Shown here in pieces: positions 26,523 through 35,658 of a stretch of 64,000 nt of DNA. The stretch is from Pseudomonas tolaasii NCPPB 2192 (GTDB lineage Bacteria; Pseudomonadota; Gammaproteobacteria; Pseudomonadales; Pseudomonadaceae): positions 4,402,001-4,466,000 of the forward strand of contig NZ_PHHD01000001.1 of NCBI RefSeq assembly GCF_002813445.1, written 5' to 3'. Under the pieces are notes generated by a model that saw only the letters and a program-made list of their open reading frames with translations, did no database searches and was not told where the DNA came from. The translations under genes were made by a program, and so were the position numbers. The first letter of the stretch is position 1, and every line of letters starts with the position of its first letter.

Positions 26523-27724
26523 TGATGAACGCTCCCCTTGTTATCGTCGGCGCCGGCCATGCCGGTGGCCGTGCGGCGCTGACCTTGCGCGAAGAAGGTT
26601 ACACCGGGCGCCTGATCCTGATCGGGGATGAAGCGCACTTGCCCTACGAGCGGCCACCGCTGTCCAAGGGTTTGTTGCAGGGCACGGCGGATTTGGCCGG
26701 CTGCAGCCTGTTCGACGGCGCCCGGCTCGCCGAGTTGAGCATCGAGCATATTGCGAGCAACCCCGTGACCCGGTTGGAGCCGCAGCACCATCGTGTGCAA
26801 CTCGCCGATGGTCAGTGGCTGGCCTACACCGGTTTGCTATTGGCCACTGGGGGGCGGGCGCGCAAGTGGCCGCAGAACCACGACAACCTGTTGTACCTGC
26901 GCACGCACGATGAAGCGCTGGCCTTGCGAGCCGCTTTGCGCCCGGGTACGCGACTGGTGATGGTCGGCGGTGGTTTTATCGGGCTGGAAGTGGCCTCGTC
27001 GGCACGCAGCCTGGGCTGTGAGGTAACGGTGCTGGAAGCCGGGCCCCGGTTGGCAGGCCGAGTACTGCCGCCGGTGATTGGCGAAGCGTTGCTCAACCTG
27101 CATCGCAGCCAGGGCGTGGACGTGCGATTGAATGCGGCACTGGAATCGATCCAGGCCGACACCGTGCTGTTGGTGGGCGGGGAACGATTGGCCTGCGATC
27201 TGGTGGTGGTCGGCATCGGCATGCAGCCCAATCTTGAACTGGCTGTCGCCGCAGGGCTGGACGTGGGGCAGGGCATTCGCGTGGATGCGTGCCTGCGCAC
27301 CAACGCGCCGAACATCTACGCAGCAGGCGACGTGTGCGAATTTCGCCTGAATGGCGCCTATCAACGTCAGGAAACCTGGCGCAATGCTGAAGCCCAGGGC
27401 CGGCATGCTGCGCTGAATCTGTTGGGGCGTGAGTTACCGTTCGCGGCGACCCCGGGCTTTTGGTCGGATCAATACGACTGGGGCTTGCACACAGTCGGCG
27501 TGATGACTGCGCACACCGTCAGCCGAGCGCTTCCAGACGGTGGTCTGCTGTTGTTTTACCTCGATGCCGAACAGCGTTTGCAAGGCGCCTGCGGCTGGGC
27601 GCCCGGCAACAATGTGGCCAGGGACATCAAGCTGTGCGAACGCCTGATCACTGCCGCCGTCCCTTTGCACGACGCCAGCCTGGCCGATCCGGCACTGCCC
27701 CTCAAACAATGGCTGCGAGGTTGA
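26522..27724 (+). CDS. FAD-dependent ferredoxin reductase (MocF-like)
   Basis: A roughly 400-residue NAD(P)H:ferredoxin reductase of the oxygenase-coupled group. It has an N-terminal FAD motif (VIVGAGHAGGRAALTLRE), a second dinucleotide site for NAD(P)H (MVGGGFIGLEVASSARSLG) and the FAD-closing motif NIYAAGDVCEF, followed by a reductase C-terminal domain. Two adjacent in-frame ATGs (26522, 26525) could start it; the first overlaps the Rieske stop. It passes electrons to the Rieske protein. Confidence 0.9.
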   Translation: MMNAPLVIVGAGHAGGRAALTLREEGYTGRLILIGDEAHLPYERPPLSKGLLQGTADLAGCSLFDGARLAELSIEHIASNPVTRLEPQHHRVQLADGQWLAYTGLLLATGGRARKWPQNHDNLLYLRTHDEALALRAALRPGTRLVMVGGGFIGLEVASSARSLGCEVTVLEAGPRLAGRVLPPVIGEALLNLHRSQGVDVRLNAALESIQADTVLLVGGERLACDLVVVGIGMQPNLELAVAAGLDVGQGIRVDACLRTNAPNIYAAGDVCEFRLNGAYQRQETWRNAEAQGRHAALNLLGRELPFAATPGFWSDQYDWGLHTVGVMTAHTVSRALPDGGLLLFYLDAEQRLQGACGWAPGNNVARDIKLCERLITAAVPLHDASLADPALPLKQWLRG

Positions 27725-27725
27725 T

Positions 27726-28544
27726 ATGCGCGAATTTCTGGTATTTCAATCGATGTGGGCCATGCAAATCGAACCCGGTGCGCTCGACGCCCAACTGGAC
27801 CGCATCAAAGCCGCCGGGTTTGACGGCGTCACCGATCATTACTGGAAACCGGCCGACGTCGCGCGCCTGCACGCCGCTGCCTCAGCGCGGGGCTTGCAGG
27901 TCGAAGGCCAGTTGTTTCCGCAATCGGTGGGCGACCTGGCGGCGGCCCTGGATGTGATCAGCCGCTATGGTTGTCACCACCTCACCCTGCAAGCCGACGT
28001 GCGCCCGCGCAGCCAGGCCGAGGCCGTCAGATTGATTGAAGGCTGGCAGCGGCTGGCCGAGCAGGTGGATTTCCCGGTGCTGCTGGAAACCCATCGTTAT
28101 CGCCTCACCAGCGACTTGTTATTTACCCTCGACTTGCTGGCGCACATGCCTGATTTGAAGCTGCTGGCGGACCTGTCGCATTACGTCGTCGGTCGTGAGC
28201 TGCCCGAATCCGGCACCGTTGACGATGACCGGCACATCCATGAAATCCTGCGCCACAGCTGGGGTTTTCATGGCCGAATTGCGAGCAGTGAACAGGTGCA
28301 GGTCTCGCTGGACTTTCCTCAGCACCAGGCCTGGGTCAAGCGCTTTACCGGCTGGTGGCGCTATGGGATCGAACACTGGCTGAGCCGTACCGAGACGCCA
28401 CAGAGCCTGTCCTTCACCTGCGAACTGGGCCCGCCACCCTATGCGATCACCGGCGCCGATGGCCACGAGCTTACTGACCGCTGGGCCGAGGCCTTGAAAA
28501 TGAAGACGTTGATTCGCGAGGTGTGGCAGAGCTGTCAACGTTGA
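27726..28544 (+). CDS. Sugar phosphate isomerase/epimerase-like TIM-barrel protein
   Basis: A 272-residue protein resembling the AP-endonuclease-2 / xylose-isomerase-like barrel family, which includes inosose isomerases and other sugar epimerases. Candidate metal ligands are spread as expected (VLLETHRYR, LLADLSHYVVG, the late FTCELGPPPYA). It starts two bases after the reductase stop, so it belongs to the same operon. Its presence beside a MocDEF set and a LacI regulator suggests a carbohydrate or cyclitol substrate; this is inference. Confidence 0.78.
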   Translation: MREFLVFQSMWAMQIEPGALDAQLDRIKAAGFDGVTDHYWKPADVARLHAAASARGLQVEGQLFPQSVGDLAAALDVISRYGCHHLTLQADVRPRSQAEAVRLIEGWQRLAEQVDFPVLLETHRYRLTSDLLFTLDLLAHMPDLKLLADLSHYVVGRELPESGTVDDDRHIHEILRHSWGFHGRIASSEQVQVSLDFPQHQAWVKRFTGWWRYGIEHWLSRTETPQSLSFTCELGPPPYAITGADGHELTDRWAEALKMKTLIREVWQSCQR

Positions 28545-28593
28545 TCTGCTAATCTGCGCGGGTTCAATTTGCCCATCGCCTGTGGACCCGCTC

Positions 28594-29556
28594 ATGAAAA
28601 CATGCCCCGTTCAGCCACCTCTGGAACCGCAATCCGTTTGCCACCCGATCACCAGCAGCGCGATTTTCATGGTCGCGACCCTGAACGCCGACGACCTCGA
28701 TAGCGTGCGCGGCTGGTGTGCCGACATCGCCGGGCTGGTGCGCTCGGTGGGCAAGCGCGTACCTTCGGGCAATCTCACCTGTGTGTGCGGGTTTGGCTCG
28801 GATGCGTGGGACCGGCTGTTCGGCCTGCCACGCCCGGCAGCCTTGCACCCGTTTCGCGAGTTCGGCGTGGAAGGGCGCAAAGCGGTCTCGACGCCGGGCG
28901 ACATCCTGCTGCACATCCGTGCCGACCAGATGGACCTGTGTTTCGAACTGGCCACGCAACTGATGGCGGCCCTGGGCGATAGCGTCAAAGTGGTGGATGA
29001 GGTGCAGGGTTTTCGCTACTTCGACATGCGCAGCATCATCGGCTTTGTCGACGGCACCGAGAACCCGGTAGGGCGCAAGGCCGAAGGGTTCACGATTGTC
29101 GGTGATGAAGACAGCGCGTTCAGCGGCGGCAGCTATGTGTTGGTGCAGAAGTACCTGCACAACATGACGGCCTGGAACGGCCTGACGGTGGAAGAACAGG
29201 AGAAGGTGATTGGGCGCACCAAACTGTCGGACATTGAGCTGGATGAAGAGAGCAAGCCGAGCAACGCCCACAGCGCGTTGACGGTCATCACCGATGAGCA
29301 CGGCGAAGAAGTGAAAATCCTGCGTGACAATATGCCGTTCGGCAGGCCCGGCGCCGGGGAGTTCGGCACCTACTTCATCGGCTACGCACGCTCGCCGCAA
29401 CCCTTGGAACTGATGCTGGAAAACATGTTTGTCGGCCGTCCGGTGGGCAATTACGACCGTTTGCTGGATTTCAGTACCGCCGTGACCGGCGGCCTGTTTT
29501 TCGTGCCGTCGGCCGATCTGCTTGAAGCGCTGGCCGAGCGTACGCCCGGTCTGTAG
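28594..29556 (+). CDS. DyP-type haem peroxidase
   Basis: A roughly 320-residue dye-decolourising peroxidase, by length and motif a YfeX-like class B enzyme. The hallmark GxxDG is GFVDG at residues 150-154, giving the distal Asp. FGRPGAGEFGTYFIGYA and the late FFVPSADLLEAL match the family. No signal peptide, so cytoplasmic unless packaged. The ATG at 28594 is used; a GTG four codons earlier is an alternative. No encapsulin gene lies adjacent, so this is probably a stand-alone peroxidase rather than encapsulin cargo. It follows the isomerase gene after 49 bases but need not share its promoter. Confidence 0.92.
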   Translation: MKTCPVQPPLEPQSVCHPITSSAIFMVATLNADDLDSVRGWCADIAGLVRSVGKRVPSGNLTCVCGFGSDAWDRLFGLPRPAALHPFREFGVEGRKAVSTPGDILLHIRADQMDLCFELATQLMAALGDSVKVVDEVQGFRYFDMRSIIGFVDGTENPVGRKAEGFTIVGDEDSAFSGGSYVLVQKYLHNMTAWNGLTVEEQEKVIGRTKLSDIELDEESKPSNAHSALTVITDEHGEEVKILRDNMPFGRPGAGEFGTYFIGYARSPQPLELMLENMFVGRPVGNYDRLLDFSTAVTGGLFFVPSADLLEALAERTPGL

Positions 29557-29572
29557 CACAACACGGTCCACC

Positions 29573-29664
29573 TGTGGGAGCGGGCTTGCCCGCGATAGCG
29601 GTCTGTCATCCCGCCAACGTGTGTCGCCTGACACACTGCTATCGCGGGCGAGCCCGCTCCCACA
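29573..29664. repeat. REPIN of the TGTGGGAGC class
   Basis: Inverted arms TGTGGGAGCGGGCTTGCCCGCG at the left and its complement at the right enclose about 45 bases. It lies between two converging genes. Confidence 0.88.
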
Positions 29665-29680
29665 TTTGGATGGTGGTGGT

Positions 29681-30553
29681 TTAGCTCAACAACCCGGTGC
29701 TCACCGCCACAATCAAAAAGATCCCCAACAGCGCGCGGTAGATCACGAACGGCCAGGTAGAGAAGCGCTCCAGGAACTTCATCAGGCCCCAGATCGCAAA
29801 GAATGCCGAGACGCTGGCAACCACCAACCCGAAAATCAGATGCGGCCAGGCGTGCACCGGCATGTCGGCGTGCAGCAGCACCCACAGCTCTTTCAGGCCT
29901 GCGAGGGCGATGGCCGGCAGGCCCAGCAGGAAGGAAAACCGCGCCGCTTCTTCACGCTTGAAATTAAGAAACAGCGCGGCGGTCAGTGTGGAGCCTGAAC
30001 GCGATACGCCCGGAATCAACGCGCCGATCTGCGCGATGCCGACGATCAGCGCATCACGCAGGCGCATTTCACTGACTTCACGGGTATGGCGGGCCCGCAC
30101 TTCAGCCACGGCCAGCAGCACCGCCATCACCACGCAGGAAATGCCGATCACCATCAAGCCGCGCAAAGGCGAGTTGCAGGCGTTCAGGGTTGAGGCCAAC
30201 GCAAGGCCGGCGATGCCAATCGGGATGGTCGCCAGCACAATCGCCACCGCCAGCTTGAACCATTGGTCGTTATAGTCACCGCGTCGCACCGCGCTGATGC
30301 TGCCGGTGGTGACCTGGCGCACATCACGCCAGAAGTAACTGACCACCGCTGCCAGCGCCGCCAATTGCATCGCCGCCGAAAACGCCGAGCCGGGGTCTTG
30401 CCAGCCGAGCAGGGCCGGGACCACGCGCATGTGAGCGGTGGACGACACCGGCAGCAGCTCGGTAATGCCCTGGATGACGCCCAGGATGAAAATCTGCAGG
30501 TAATCCAGAGAGGCAAAGCCCACATCCAGGCCGGCGGTACAGACGTTGGTCAA
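29681..30553 (-). CDS. uppP: Undecaprenyl-diphosphatase UppP (BacA)
   Basis: A 290-residue polytopic membrane enzyme that dephosphorylates undecaprenyl diphosphate to recycle the peptidoglycan lipid carrier. It carries both family motifs, GITELLPVSSTAHM near residue 30 and PGVSRSGSTLTAA near 183, and about eight hydrophobic helices. The start is a TTG with AGGA nine bases upstream; the next ATG would cut into the first motif. The gene is monocistronic. High dosage of this family gives bacitracin resistance. Confidence 0.93.
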   Translation of the reverse strand: MTNVCTAGLDVGFASLDYLQIFILGVIQGITELLPVSSTAHMRVVPALLGWQDPGSAFSAAMQLAALAAVVSYFWRDVRQVTTGSISAVRRGDYNDQWFKLAVAIVLATIPIGIAGLALASTLNACNSPLRGLMVIGISCVVMAVLLAVAEVRARHTREVSEMRLRDALIVGIAQIGALIPGVSRSGSTLTAALFLNFKREEAARFSFLLGLPAIALAGLKELWVLLHADMPVHAWPHLIFGLVVASVSAFFAIWGLMKFLERFSTWPFVIYRALLGIFLIVAVSTGLLS

Positions 30554-30731
30554 AATTCAGGTCCTTGAGGAAAGGGGGAGGCGGGCAAAGTTTATTCTAA
30601 ATGTTTCAAGATTTTGGCGGGGCCACCATAAATCCGCAATCGGTTCAGCAAACAGAAAGGTTATGCAATGTATTGGCCTGTACACGGGTTTTGTGAACAA
30701 TGGCGCCCTGCGTTTTTTGACCGAGAGTCCC

Positions 30732-31238
30732 ATGCCTGAAACCACCGTCGAACTGATCCAGACCGGCCCCGAAGAAGCCGAGCTGATTCGCAACCTCTAC
30801 CAGTATTACGCCTACGAGTCCTCGGACTGGGAACAGGAAGATGTCGAAGCCGATGGCCGCTTCTATATTCACGACGAACACTTGTCCCGCTACTGGCAAG
30901 ACCCGCAGTGGAGCGCCAACCTGCTGCTGGTGGACGGCTACATCGCCGGTTTCCTGTTGATCGAAGGCAGTGAGTTGCCGGGCATTGATGCCCTGGAACT
31001 GGCGGATTTGTTCATCCTCAAGCGCTACCGCCGCAAGGGCATCGGGCGTGCCATCGCCAGCCAGGTGCTGTGCAGCGGCGAGGCCAACTGGCTGGTGCGA
31101 TTTTATGATCAGGATGAGGTGTCCCAGGCATTCTGGCGCACGGTGCTGGATTACCTGCCGCGCCCGGTGCAAAGCCTTGAACTGGACGATGACCCGCAAC
31201 TGGTCAGTTACCTGATCACCCACGCGGCGCTTCATTAA
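30732..31238 (+). CDS. GNAT-family N-acetyltransferase
   Basis: A 168-residue GNAT with the acetyl-CoA pyrophosphate-binding motif RRKGIGRAIASQ near residue 100. The start ATG at 30732 has a GAGAG stretch just upstream; an earlier in-frame ATG at 30663 would add 23 residues without family character. The substrate is unknown. It is divergent from uppP with a 178-base AT-richer gap. Confidence 0.82.
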   Translation: MPETTVELIQTGPEEAELIRNLYQYYAYESSDWEQEDVEADGRFYIHDEHLSRYWQDPQWSANLLLVDGYIAGFLLIEGSELPGIDALELADLFILKRYRRKGIGRAIASQVLCSGEANWLVRFYDQDEVSQAFWRTVLDYLPRPVQSLELDDDPQLVSYLITHAALH

Positions 31239-31331
31239 ACGTAACGTTGAACTCGCCGGAGCAGGGCGGCTCTTGACCGCCACGGGTAAAGAACTCAACA
31301 GCGAAAGCCCTTGCCACTGTCGCTGATCGTT

Positions 31332-32267
31332 TTAAACCTTGAACAACGCCTGCTGCATCGTCTGCGGCGCCTGCCCAAAGGCTCTGAGAAACGCCTGGCG
31401 CATGCGCTCGCGATCACCGAAGCCGGCCTCACGGGCCACCACTTCAACCGGGTGACGGCTGGTTTCCATCATCGCCCGCGCGGCTTCCACCCGCAGGGAT
31501 TCGATGGCCTTGGCCGGGGTTTGCCCGGTTTCTTCGCGAAACACCCGGCTGAACTGGCGCGGGCTGAGCCGCGCCACGTCGGCCAGGGCTTCCACCGACA
31601 AGTCATGGGTGAGGTTCTCGCGGGCGTAGGCCAGGGCCAGTTGCACACGGTCCGACTTGGGGTCGAGTTCCAGCAGCGCCGACAATTGCGACTGTTCGCT
31701 GCCCCGACGTTGGGCGATGACCAGTTTGCGCGCGATACGCCGCGCAAGGTCGCCGCCCAGGTCGTTCTCCACCATGGCCAGCGCCAGGTCCAGGCCGGCG
31801 CTCATGCCGGCGCAGGTCCAGATCTGCCCGTCGACCACAAACAGCTTGTCTTCTTCCAGATGAATGTTCGGGTAGCGCTTGCGAAACGCGGGTACGTGAA
31901 TCCAGTGAGTGGTGGTGCGCTTGCCTTCCAGCAGCCCGGCTTCGGCCAACACAAAGATACCCATGCACAATGAAGCCACTCGCCGCGGCTGCGCGGCAGC
32001 GGCCTTGACCCACTCGAGCAGGCTGGCCTCGGGCAAGCGAAAATCCATATAGCCGCTGACGATCAGGGTGTCATAACCCTGGGGCCGAATGGGCGTGGTG
32101 TTCACCGAAAAGCCTTGTGACGTCATCACCGCGCCGCCGTTTTGCGAGACCAAATGAAACTCGTAAGCCGGCTCGCCCCGCAACAGGTTCGCGCACTCGA
32201 ACACCGAGCCGGTACTGAGGCTCAGGCACTCGAAATTCGGGTAAACCAACAGCGCAACGCTGTGCAT
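31332..32267 (-). CDS. GlxA-type transcriptional regulator (DJ-1/PfpI domain plus AraC HTH)
   Basis: A 311-residue regulator. Residues 1 to about 180 form a DJ-1/PfpI-like amidotransferase-fold domain, with Cys in RVASLCMGIFVLAEAG at the position of the family nucleophile. The C-terminal 100 residues are an AraC double HTH (LSVEALADVARLSPRQFSRVFREETG). This architecture matches GbdR/ArgR/CdhR-like regulators that sense amines or amino acids in pseudomonads. The target cannot be assigned. Confidence 0.88.
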   Translation of the reverse strand: MHSVALLVYPNFECLSLSTGSVFECANLLRGEPAYEFHLVSQNGGAVMTSQGFSVNTTPIRPQGYDTLIVSGYMDFRLPEASLLEWVKAAAAQPRRVASLCMGIFVLAEAGLLEGKRTTTHWIHVPAFRKRYPNIHLEEDKLFVVDGQIWTCAGMSAGLDLALAMVENDLGGDLARRIARKLVIAQRRGSEQSQLSALLELDPKSDRVQLALAYARENLTHDLSVEALADVARLSPRQFSRVFREETGQTPAKAIESLRVEAARAMMETSRHPVEVVAREAGFGDRERMRQAFLRAFGQAPQTMQQALFKV

Positions 32268-32403
32268 CGTGCTTCTCCAGGGGCATTTGCTGGGGCGATT
32301 GTCGGCGTGTGCCGGGTAAACGGCAACCGGTAGCGTGTCGTGTCCGGAATCCTTGCGGATATGACATTGGTGAGGTTTGTCGCCACGCCTAACATTCCCT
32401 CAA

Positions 32404-32763
32404 CGAACTGGATTGATGCGCTATTGGCACTGTTGGATCGACAACCAGACCGGCTGCACCGACACAGGCAAATGCCTTGCCGTCAAACTGGGTGCCGAGG
32501 TGTCAGACCTTTCAGAGCCGATGCGTCTGGCACTGCAACGCGGCACCGCGCGCACCATTGCCTGCATTGCCCAGGCCTTGCAGCAGGGCATTGACGACGG
32601 CTCGGTACTGACTGAGCAACAGCCGCACCACCTGGCCTCGCGCCTGTATGCGCTGTGGCTCGGCAGCAGCGTGATGAACAAGATCACCCGTACAACCGCG
32701 CCTTTTGACGAGGCGCTGTGGCTGACCCGACAGCTGTTTGGCAGCCCTGAAAACACTCACTGA
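32404..32763 (+). pseudogene. C-terminal remnant of a TetR-family regulator (NemR/AcuR-like)
   Basis: About 120 codons match the ligand-binding half of TetR regulators of the NemR/AcuR type (RYWHCWIDNQT, CLAVKLGAEVSDLSEPMRLAL, LASRLYALWLGSSVM). The N-terminal DNA-binding helix-turn-helix is absent: only about 135 bases separate the remnant from the preceding gene, and no HTH was found in any frame there. It lies just upstream of a DJ-1 protein and an old-yellow-enzyme remnant, the usual companions of NemR-type regulators. Confidence 0.75.
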
Positions 32764-32788
32764 AACCCATCGATCGAGGCACTGGACC

Positions 32789-33466
32789 ATGAAAGTATTA
32801 ATCGTACTGACTTCTCACGACAGGCTTGGCGATACCGGCCGCAAGACCGGCTTCTGGCTCGAAGAGTTCGCCGCACCGTATTACGCGTTCAAGGACGCCG
32901 GTGCCGATATCGTGCTGGCATCCCCGGCGGGCGGTCAGCCTCCGCTGGACCCGGTCAGCGACCAGCCGGATTTCCAGACCGAATACACCCACCGCTTTGC
33001 CGCCGACTCGGCCGCGCAGCAGGCCCTGGCCAACACGGTGAAGCTGGAGACGGTCAAGGCCGCCGACTTTGGCACCGTGTTCTACCCCGGTGGCCACGGC
33101 CCGCTGTGGGACCTGGCGGAGTCGAGCACATCAATCGCGTTGATCGAAGCCTTCGAGCGCGCCGGCAAGCCAATCGGTTTTGTCTGCCATGCACCGGGTG
33201 CGCTGCGTCACGTCAAGGCAGCCAATGGCGAGCCACTGGTCAAGGGCCGTCGCGTGACGGGGTTCTCCAACTCGGAAGAGGCTGCGGTGGAATTGACCGA
33301 TGTGGTGCCGTTTCTGGTGGAAGACGAATTCAAGAAACTCGGCGGCCGCTATGAGAAGGGCGCTGACTGGCAATCTTTCGTGATTGAAGACGGTTTGCTC
33401 GTTACCGGGCAAAACCCTGCAAGTTCCGCTGATGTTGCCCAAGCCCTGCTGAAACTCACCGCTTAA
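32789..33466 (+). CDS. Type 1 glutamine amidotransferase domain protein (DJ-1/PfpI, HSP31-like)
   Basis: A 225-residue intact DJ-1 superfamily protein. It has the nucleophile elbow Cys in GFVCHAPGAL, the Glu of the triad probably in LTSHDRLGDTGRKTGFWLEE, and the PGGHGPLWDL motif of HSP31-like glyoxalase III/deglycase members. The ATG at 32789 is chosen. Such genes often sit between a TetR regulator and an alkene reductase in electrophile-response operons; here it is the only intact member. Likely protects against methylglyoxal-type carbonyls. Confidence 0.88.
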   Translation: MKVLIVLTSHDRLGDTGRKTGFWLEEFAAPYYAFKDAGADIVLASPAGGQPPLDPVSDQPDFQTEYTHRFAADSAAQQALANTVKLETVKAADFGTVFYPGGHGPLWDLAESSTSIALIEAFERAGKPIGFVCHAPGALRHVKAANGEPLVKGRRVTGFSNSEEAAVELTDVVPFLVEDEFKKLGGRYEKGADWQSFVIEDGLLVTGQNPASSADVAQALLKLTA

Positions 33467-33489
33467 CTTAAAAAACCTCTGATCCATCG

Positions 33490-33520
33490 GCGGCTCTTTT
33501 GAGCCGCTGATGCTTTTGCA
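33490..33520 (+). terminator. Probable terminator or attenuator hairpin after the DJ-1 gene
   Basis: GCGGCTC-TTTT-GAGCCGC stem (33490-33507) followed by a T-rich stretch. It separates the intact DJ-1 gene from the broken reductase gene. Confidence 0.55.
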
Positions 33521-33542
33521 CGCCCAAAATCTGGAACCCTTT

Positions 33543-34307
33543 ATGGCCAATCACATTCTAGGCACCCCGGTGAAACTGGCTTCATCGAGACCGCGCCGGG
33601 CGCTGGTGAGCTGGTGCAACCGCCTGTGCCTCGGGAGTTGACCACTGCCGAGGTCAAGGCGCTCGTCGGGCAATACGCCCAGGCCGCGCGCAATGCGCTG
33701 GATGCCGGGTTTGACGGGGTAGAAATTCACTCGGCCAATGGCTATCTGGTCAACCAGTTCATCTCGGCGCACGCCAACAGGCGCGACGATGAATACGGCG
33801 GCTCGCTGCACAACCGCCTGCGCTTGCTGCGCGAAATCGTTGAGGCCGTGAGCGCGGTGGTCGGGCCGGAACGCCTGGGTGTGCGCTTCTCTGCCGTTGT
33901 TCAGCGGCACCGACCAGGACCGTGTGTACATCGGGCTGGTGGAAGACGATCCGCACGCGACCTACCTTGCGGCGATAGAGATGTTGGAGACGGCGGGTAT
34001 CGCGTACGTGTCGATCGCTGAAGCCGATTGGGACAACGCCCCCGAGCTGCCGGAAACCTTCCGTCGTGCGGTGCGCGCCGCGTTCAGTGGGCGGCTTATT
34101 TACGCCGGCCGCTACACCGCGGAGCGCGGCGCAAAGCTGCTGGAAGCCGGGTTGGCGGATTTGATCGGGTTCGGGCGGCCTTTCATTGCCAACCCTGACC
34201 TGCCGCAACGGCTGATCAACGGCTGGCCGTTGAACCCGCTGCGGGCTGAAGGCATGTACGGGGGCGGCGAGGCGGGGTATATCGACTATCCCGTTTACGC
34301 CGATTAA
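33543..34307 (+). pseudogene. Old yellow enzyme / alkene reductase remnant (NemA/XenB-like)
   Basis: The start codon and first roughly 14 residues (MANHILGTPVKLAS) are followed at once by sequence normally found beyond residue 140 (PRELTTAEVKALVGQYAQAA), so a large internal segment including much of the FMN site is deleted. Downstream, GVEIHSANGYLVNQFI and NRRDDEYGGS-like sequence are clear OYE motifs. One extra T near 33889-33892 then shifts the frame; the remainder (PLFSGTDQDRVYIGL... DLIGFGRPFIANPDL) continues in another frame to 34307. The gene cannot make a working flavoenzyme. Confidence 0.88.
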
Positions 34308-34348
34308 CCCCCGCGGCGAACGCGCTTCTTGTGGCGAGAGGGCCTGTC

Positions 34349-34480
34349 GTGGCGAGCGGGCTTGCCCCGCGTTGGGCTGCGAAGCAGCCCCAAAACCTGC
34401 TGCCGCATTCCACATGGAGAAACGCGGTGGCTTTGCTGGGGCTGCTACGCAGCCCAACGCGGGGCAAGCCCGCTCGCCAC
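34349..34480. repeat. REPIN of the GTGGCGAGCGGGC class, with an extra REP fragment at 34330-34345
   Basis: Long inverted arms 34349-34391 and 34438-34480, each GTGGCGAGCGGGCTTGCCCC... with inner GGGCTGC/GCAGCCC pairs. A short TTGTGGCGAGAGGGCC fragment precedes it. Confidence 0.88.
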
Positions 34481-34512
34481 AAGAAGTCTGCTTGTCACAG
34501 AAAGCTGCTTGA

Positions 34513-35511
34513 TCAGTTCACCTTCAACACAATCTTGCCAATATGATCGCCACCTTCCATCCGGGCATGGGCCTGGTCGGCCTGGGTGTAGTCAAACACC
34601 TGGTCGATCATCGGCAGGCAACGGCCCGCCGACAGCACTGGCCATACGTGTTCGCGCAGTTGGTCGGCGATGGCGGCTTTTTCGGCTTTGGTGCGCGCGC
34701 GCAGCAGTGAACCGGTAACGATCGCGCGTTTGCCGAGGATGGTCAGCAGGTCCACATCATTGGCTTTGGCGCCGCCGAGGAAGCCCAGCATCACGATGCG
34801 TCCGTCCATGGCCAGGGCCTTGAGATTGTTGTTGAGGTACGAGCCGCCCATGATGTCCAGAACCACATCCACACCCTGGCCGCCGGTTTTCTCGGCGATA
34901 ACGTCGGCAAAATCCTGCTCGCGGTAGTTGATCGCTTCGGCGCCGAGAGCGCGGATGGCGGCGCATTTTTCCTCGCTGCCGGCGGTGGCAAAGGCTTCAA
35001 TGCCGAACTCGCGGCACAGCATCAGCGCAGTCGTGCCGATGCCGCTGGTGCCGCCGTGGATCAGTACGCGTTGGCCCTTGTGCGCGCCGCCAATGCCAAA
35101 CAGGTTGGCCCACACCGTGAAAAAGGTTTCCGGAATCGCGGCGGCCTGAATCCATTCCATGCCTTCGGGAAGCGGCAGCGCCTGGCTGGCGGGCACCACG
35201 CAGTACTGGGCGTAGCCGCCGCCGTTGGTCAGCGCACATACCTTGTCGCCCAAGTCGTATTCGGTCACGCCGTCGCCCAGCGCCACCACTTCACCTGCGA
35301 TTTCCAGGCCCGGAATCGGGCTCATGCCGGGCTTCATCGGGTATTTGCCGGCGCGTTGCAAGGCGTCGGGGCGGTTGACCCCGGCGGCGTGCACCTGAAT
35401 CAGAATCTCGCCGGCCGCCGGGGCAGGTACCGGTTCCTGGCGCGGCTTCAACACCTCGGGGCCGCCGGGGGTGGTGATTTCAATCAGGGTCATTTCCTGG
35501 GCAAGAGCCAT
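34513..35511 (-). CDS. NAD(P)H:quinone oxidoreductase (PIG3/QOR-type MDR)
   Basis: A 332-residue zinc-less MDR enzyme of the PIG3-like group: VHAAGVNRPDALQRAG near residue 45 and the Rossmann motif HGGTSGIGTTALMLCREFG near 150. The ATG at 35511 is chosen because an AGGA lies at good spacing; ATGs at 35520 and 35493 are alternatives. It is divergent from a LysR gene, which probably controls it. Distinct from the QOR at 20347-21351. Confidence 0.88.
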   Translation of the reverse strand: MALAQEMTLIEITTPGGPEVLKPRQEPVPAPAAGEILIQVHAAGVNRPDALQRAGKYPMKPGMSPIPGLEIAGEVVALGDGVTEYDLGDKVCALTNGGGYAQYCVVPASQALPLPEGMEWIQAAAIPETFFTVWANLFGIGGAHKGQRVLIHGGTSGIGTTALMLCREFGIEAFATAGSEEKCAAIRALGAEAINYREQDFADVIAEKTGGQGVDVVLDIMGGSYLNNNLKALAMDGRIVMLGFLGGAKANDVDLLTILGKRAIVTGSLLRARTKAEKAAIADQLREHVWPVLSAGRCLPMIDQVFDYTQADQAHARMEGGDHIGKIVLKVN

Positions 35512-35642
35512 TTTGAGCATTCCTGTAGCGATGAGCGTATGGGGTGGGACCGTGGCAAGCCGTCGACGGTTCTGAATTTTTCTCTGACGCCGAGCATACT
35601 CGAGACCGGTGATGCAATAATGCTGCGAATGCACGGCAAGGC

Positions 35643-35658
35643 GATGCAAAAATGCATC
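35643..35658. promoter_or_regulatory. Perfect palindrome just before the LysR start (candidate operator)
   Basis: GATGCA-AAAA-TGCATC, with a related half (GATGCA) at 35611. It ends 12 bases before the LysR ATG, a position suited to autoregulation. Confidence 0.4.

Noticed and set aside
28594..29556. Encapsulin cargo peroxidase
   Set aside because: No encapsulin shell gene is adjacent, and no cargo-loading tail could be recognised with confidence.
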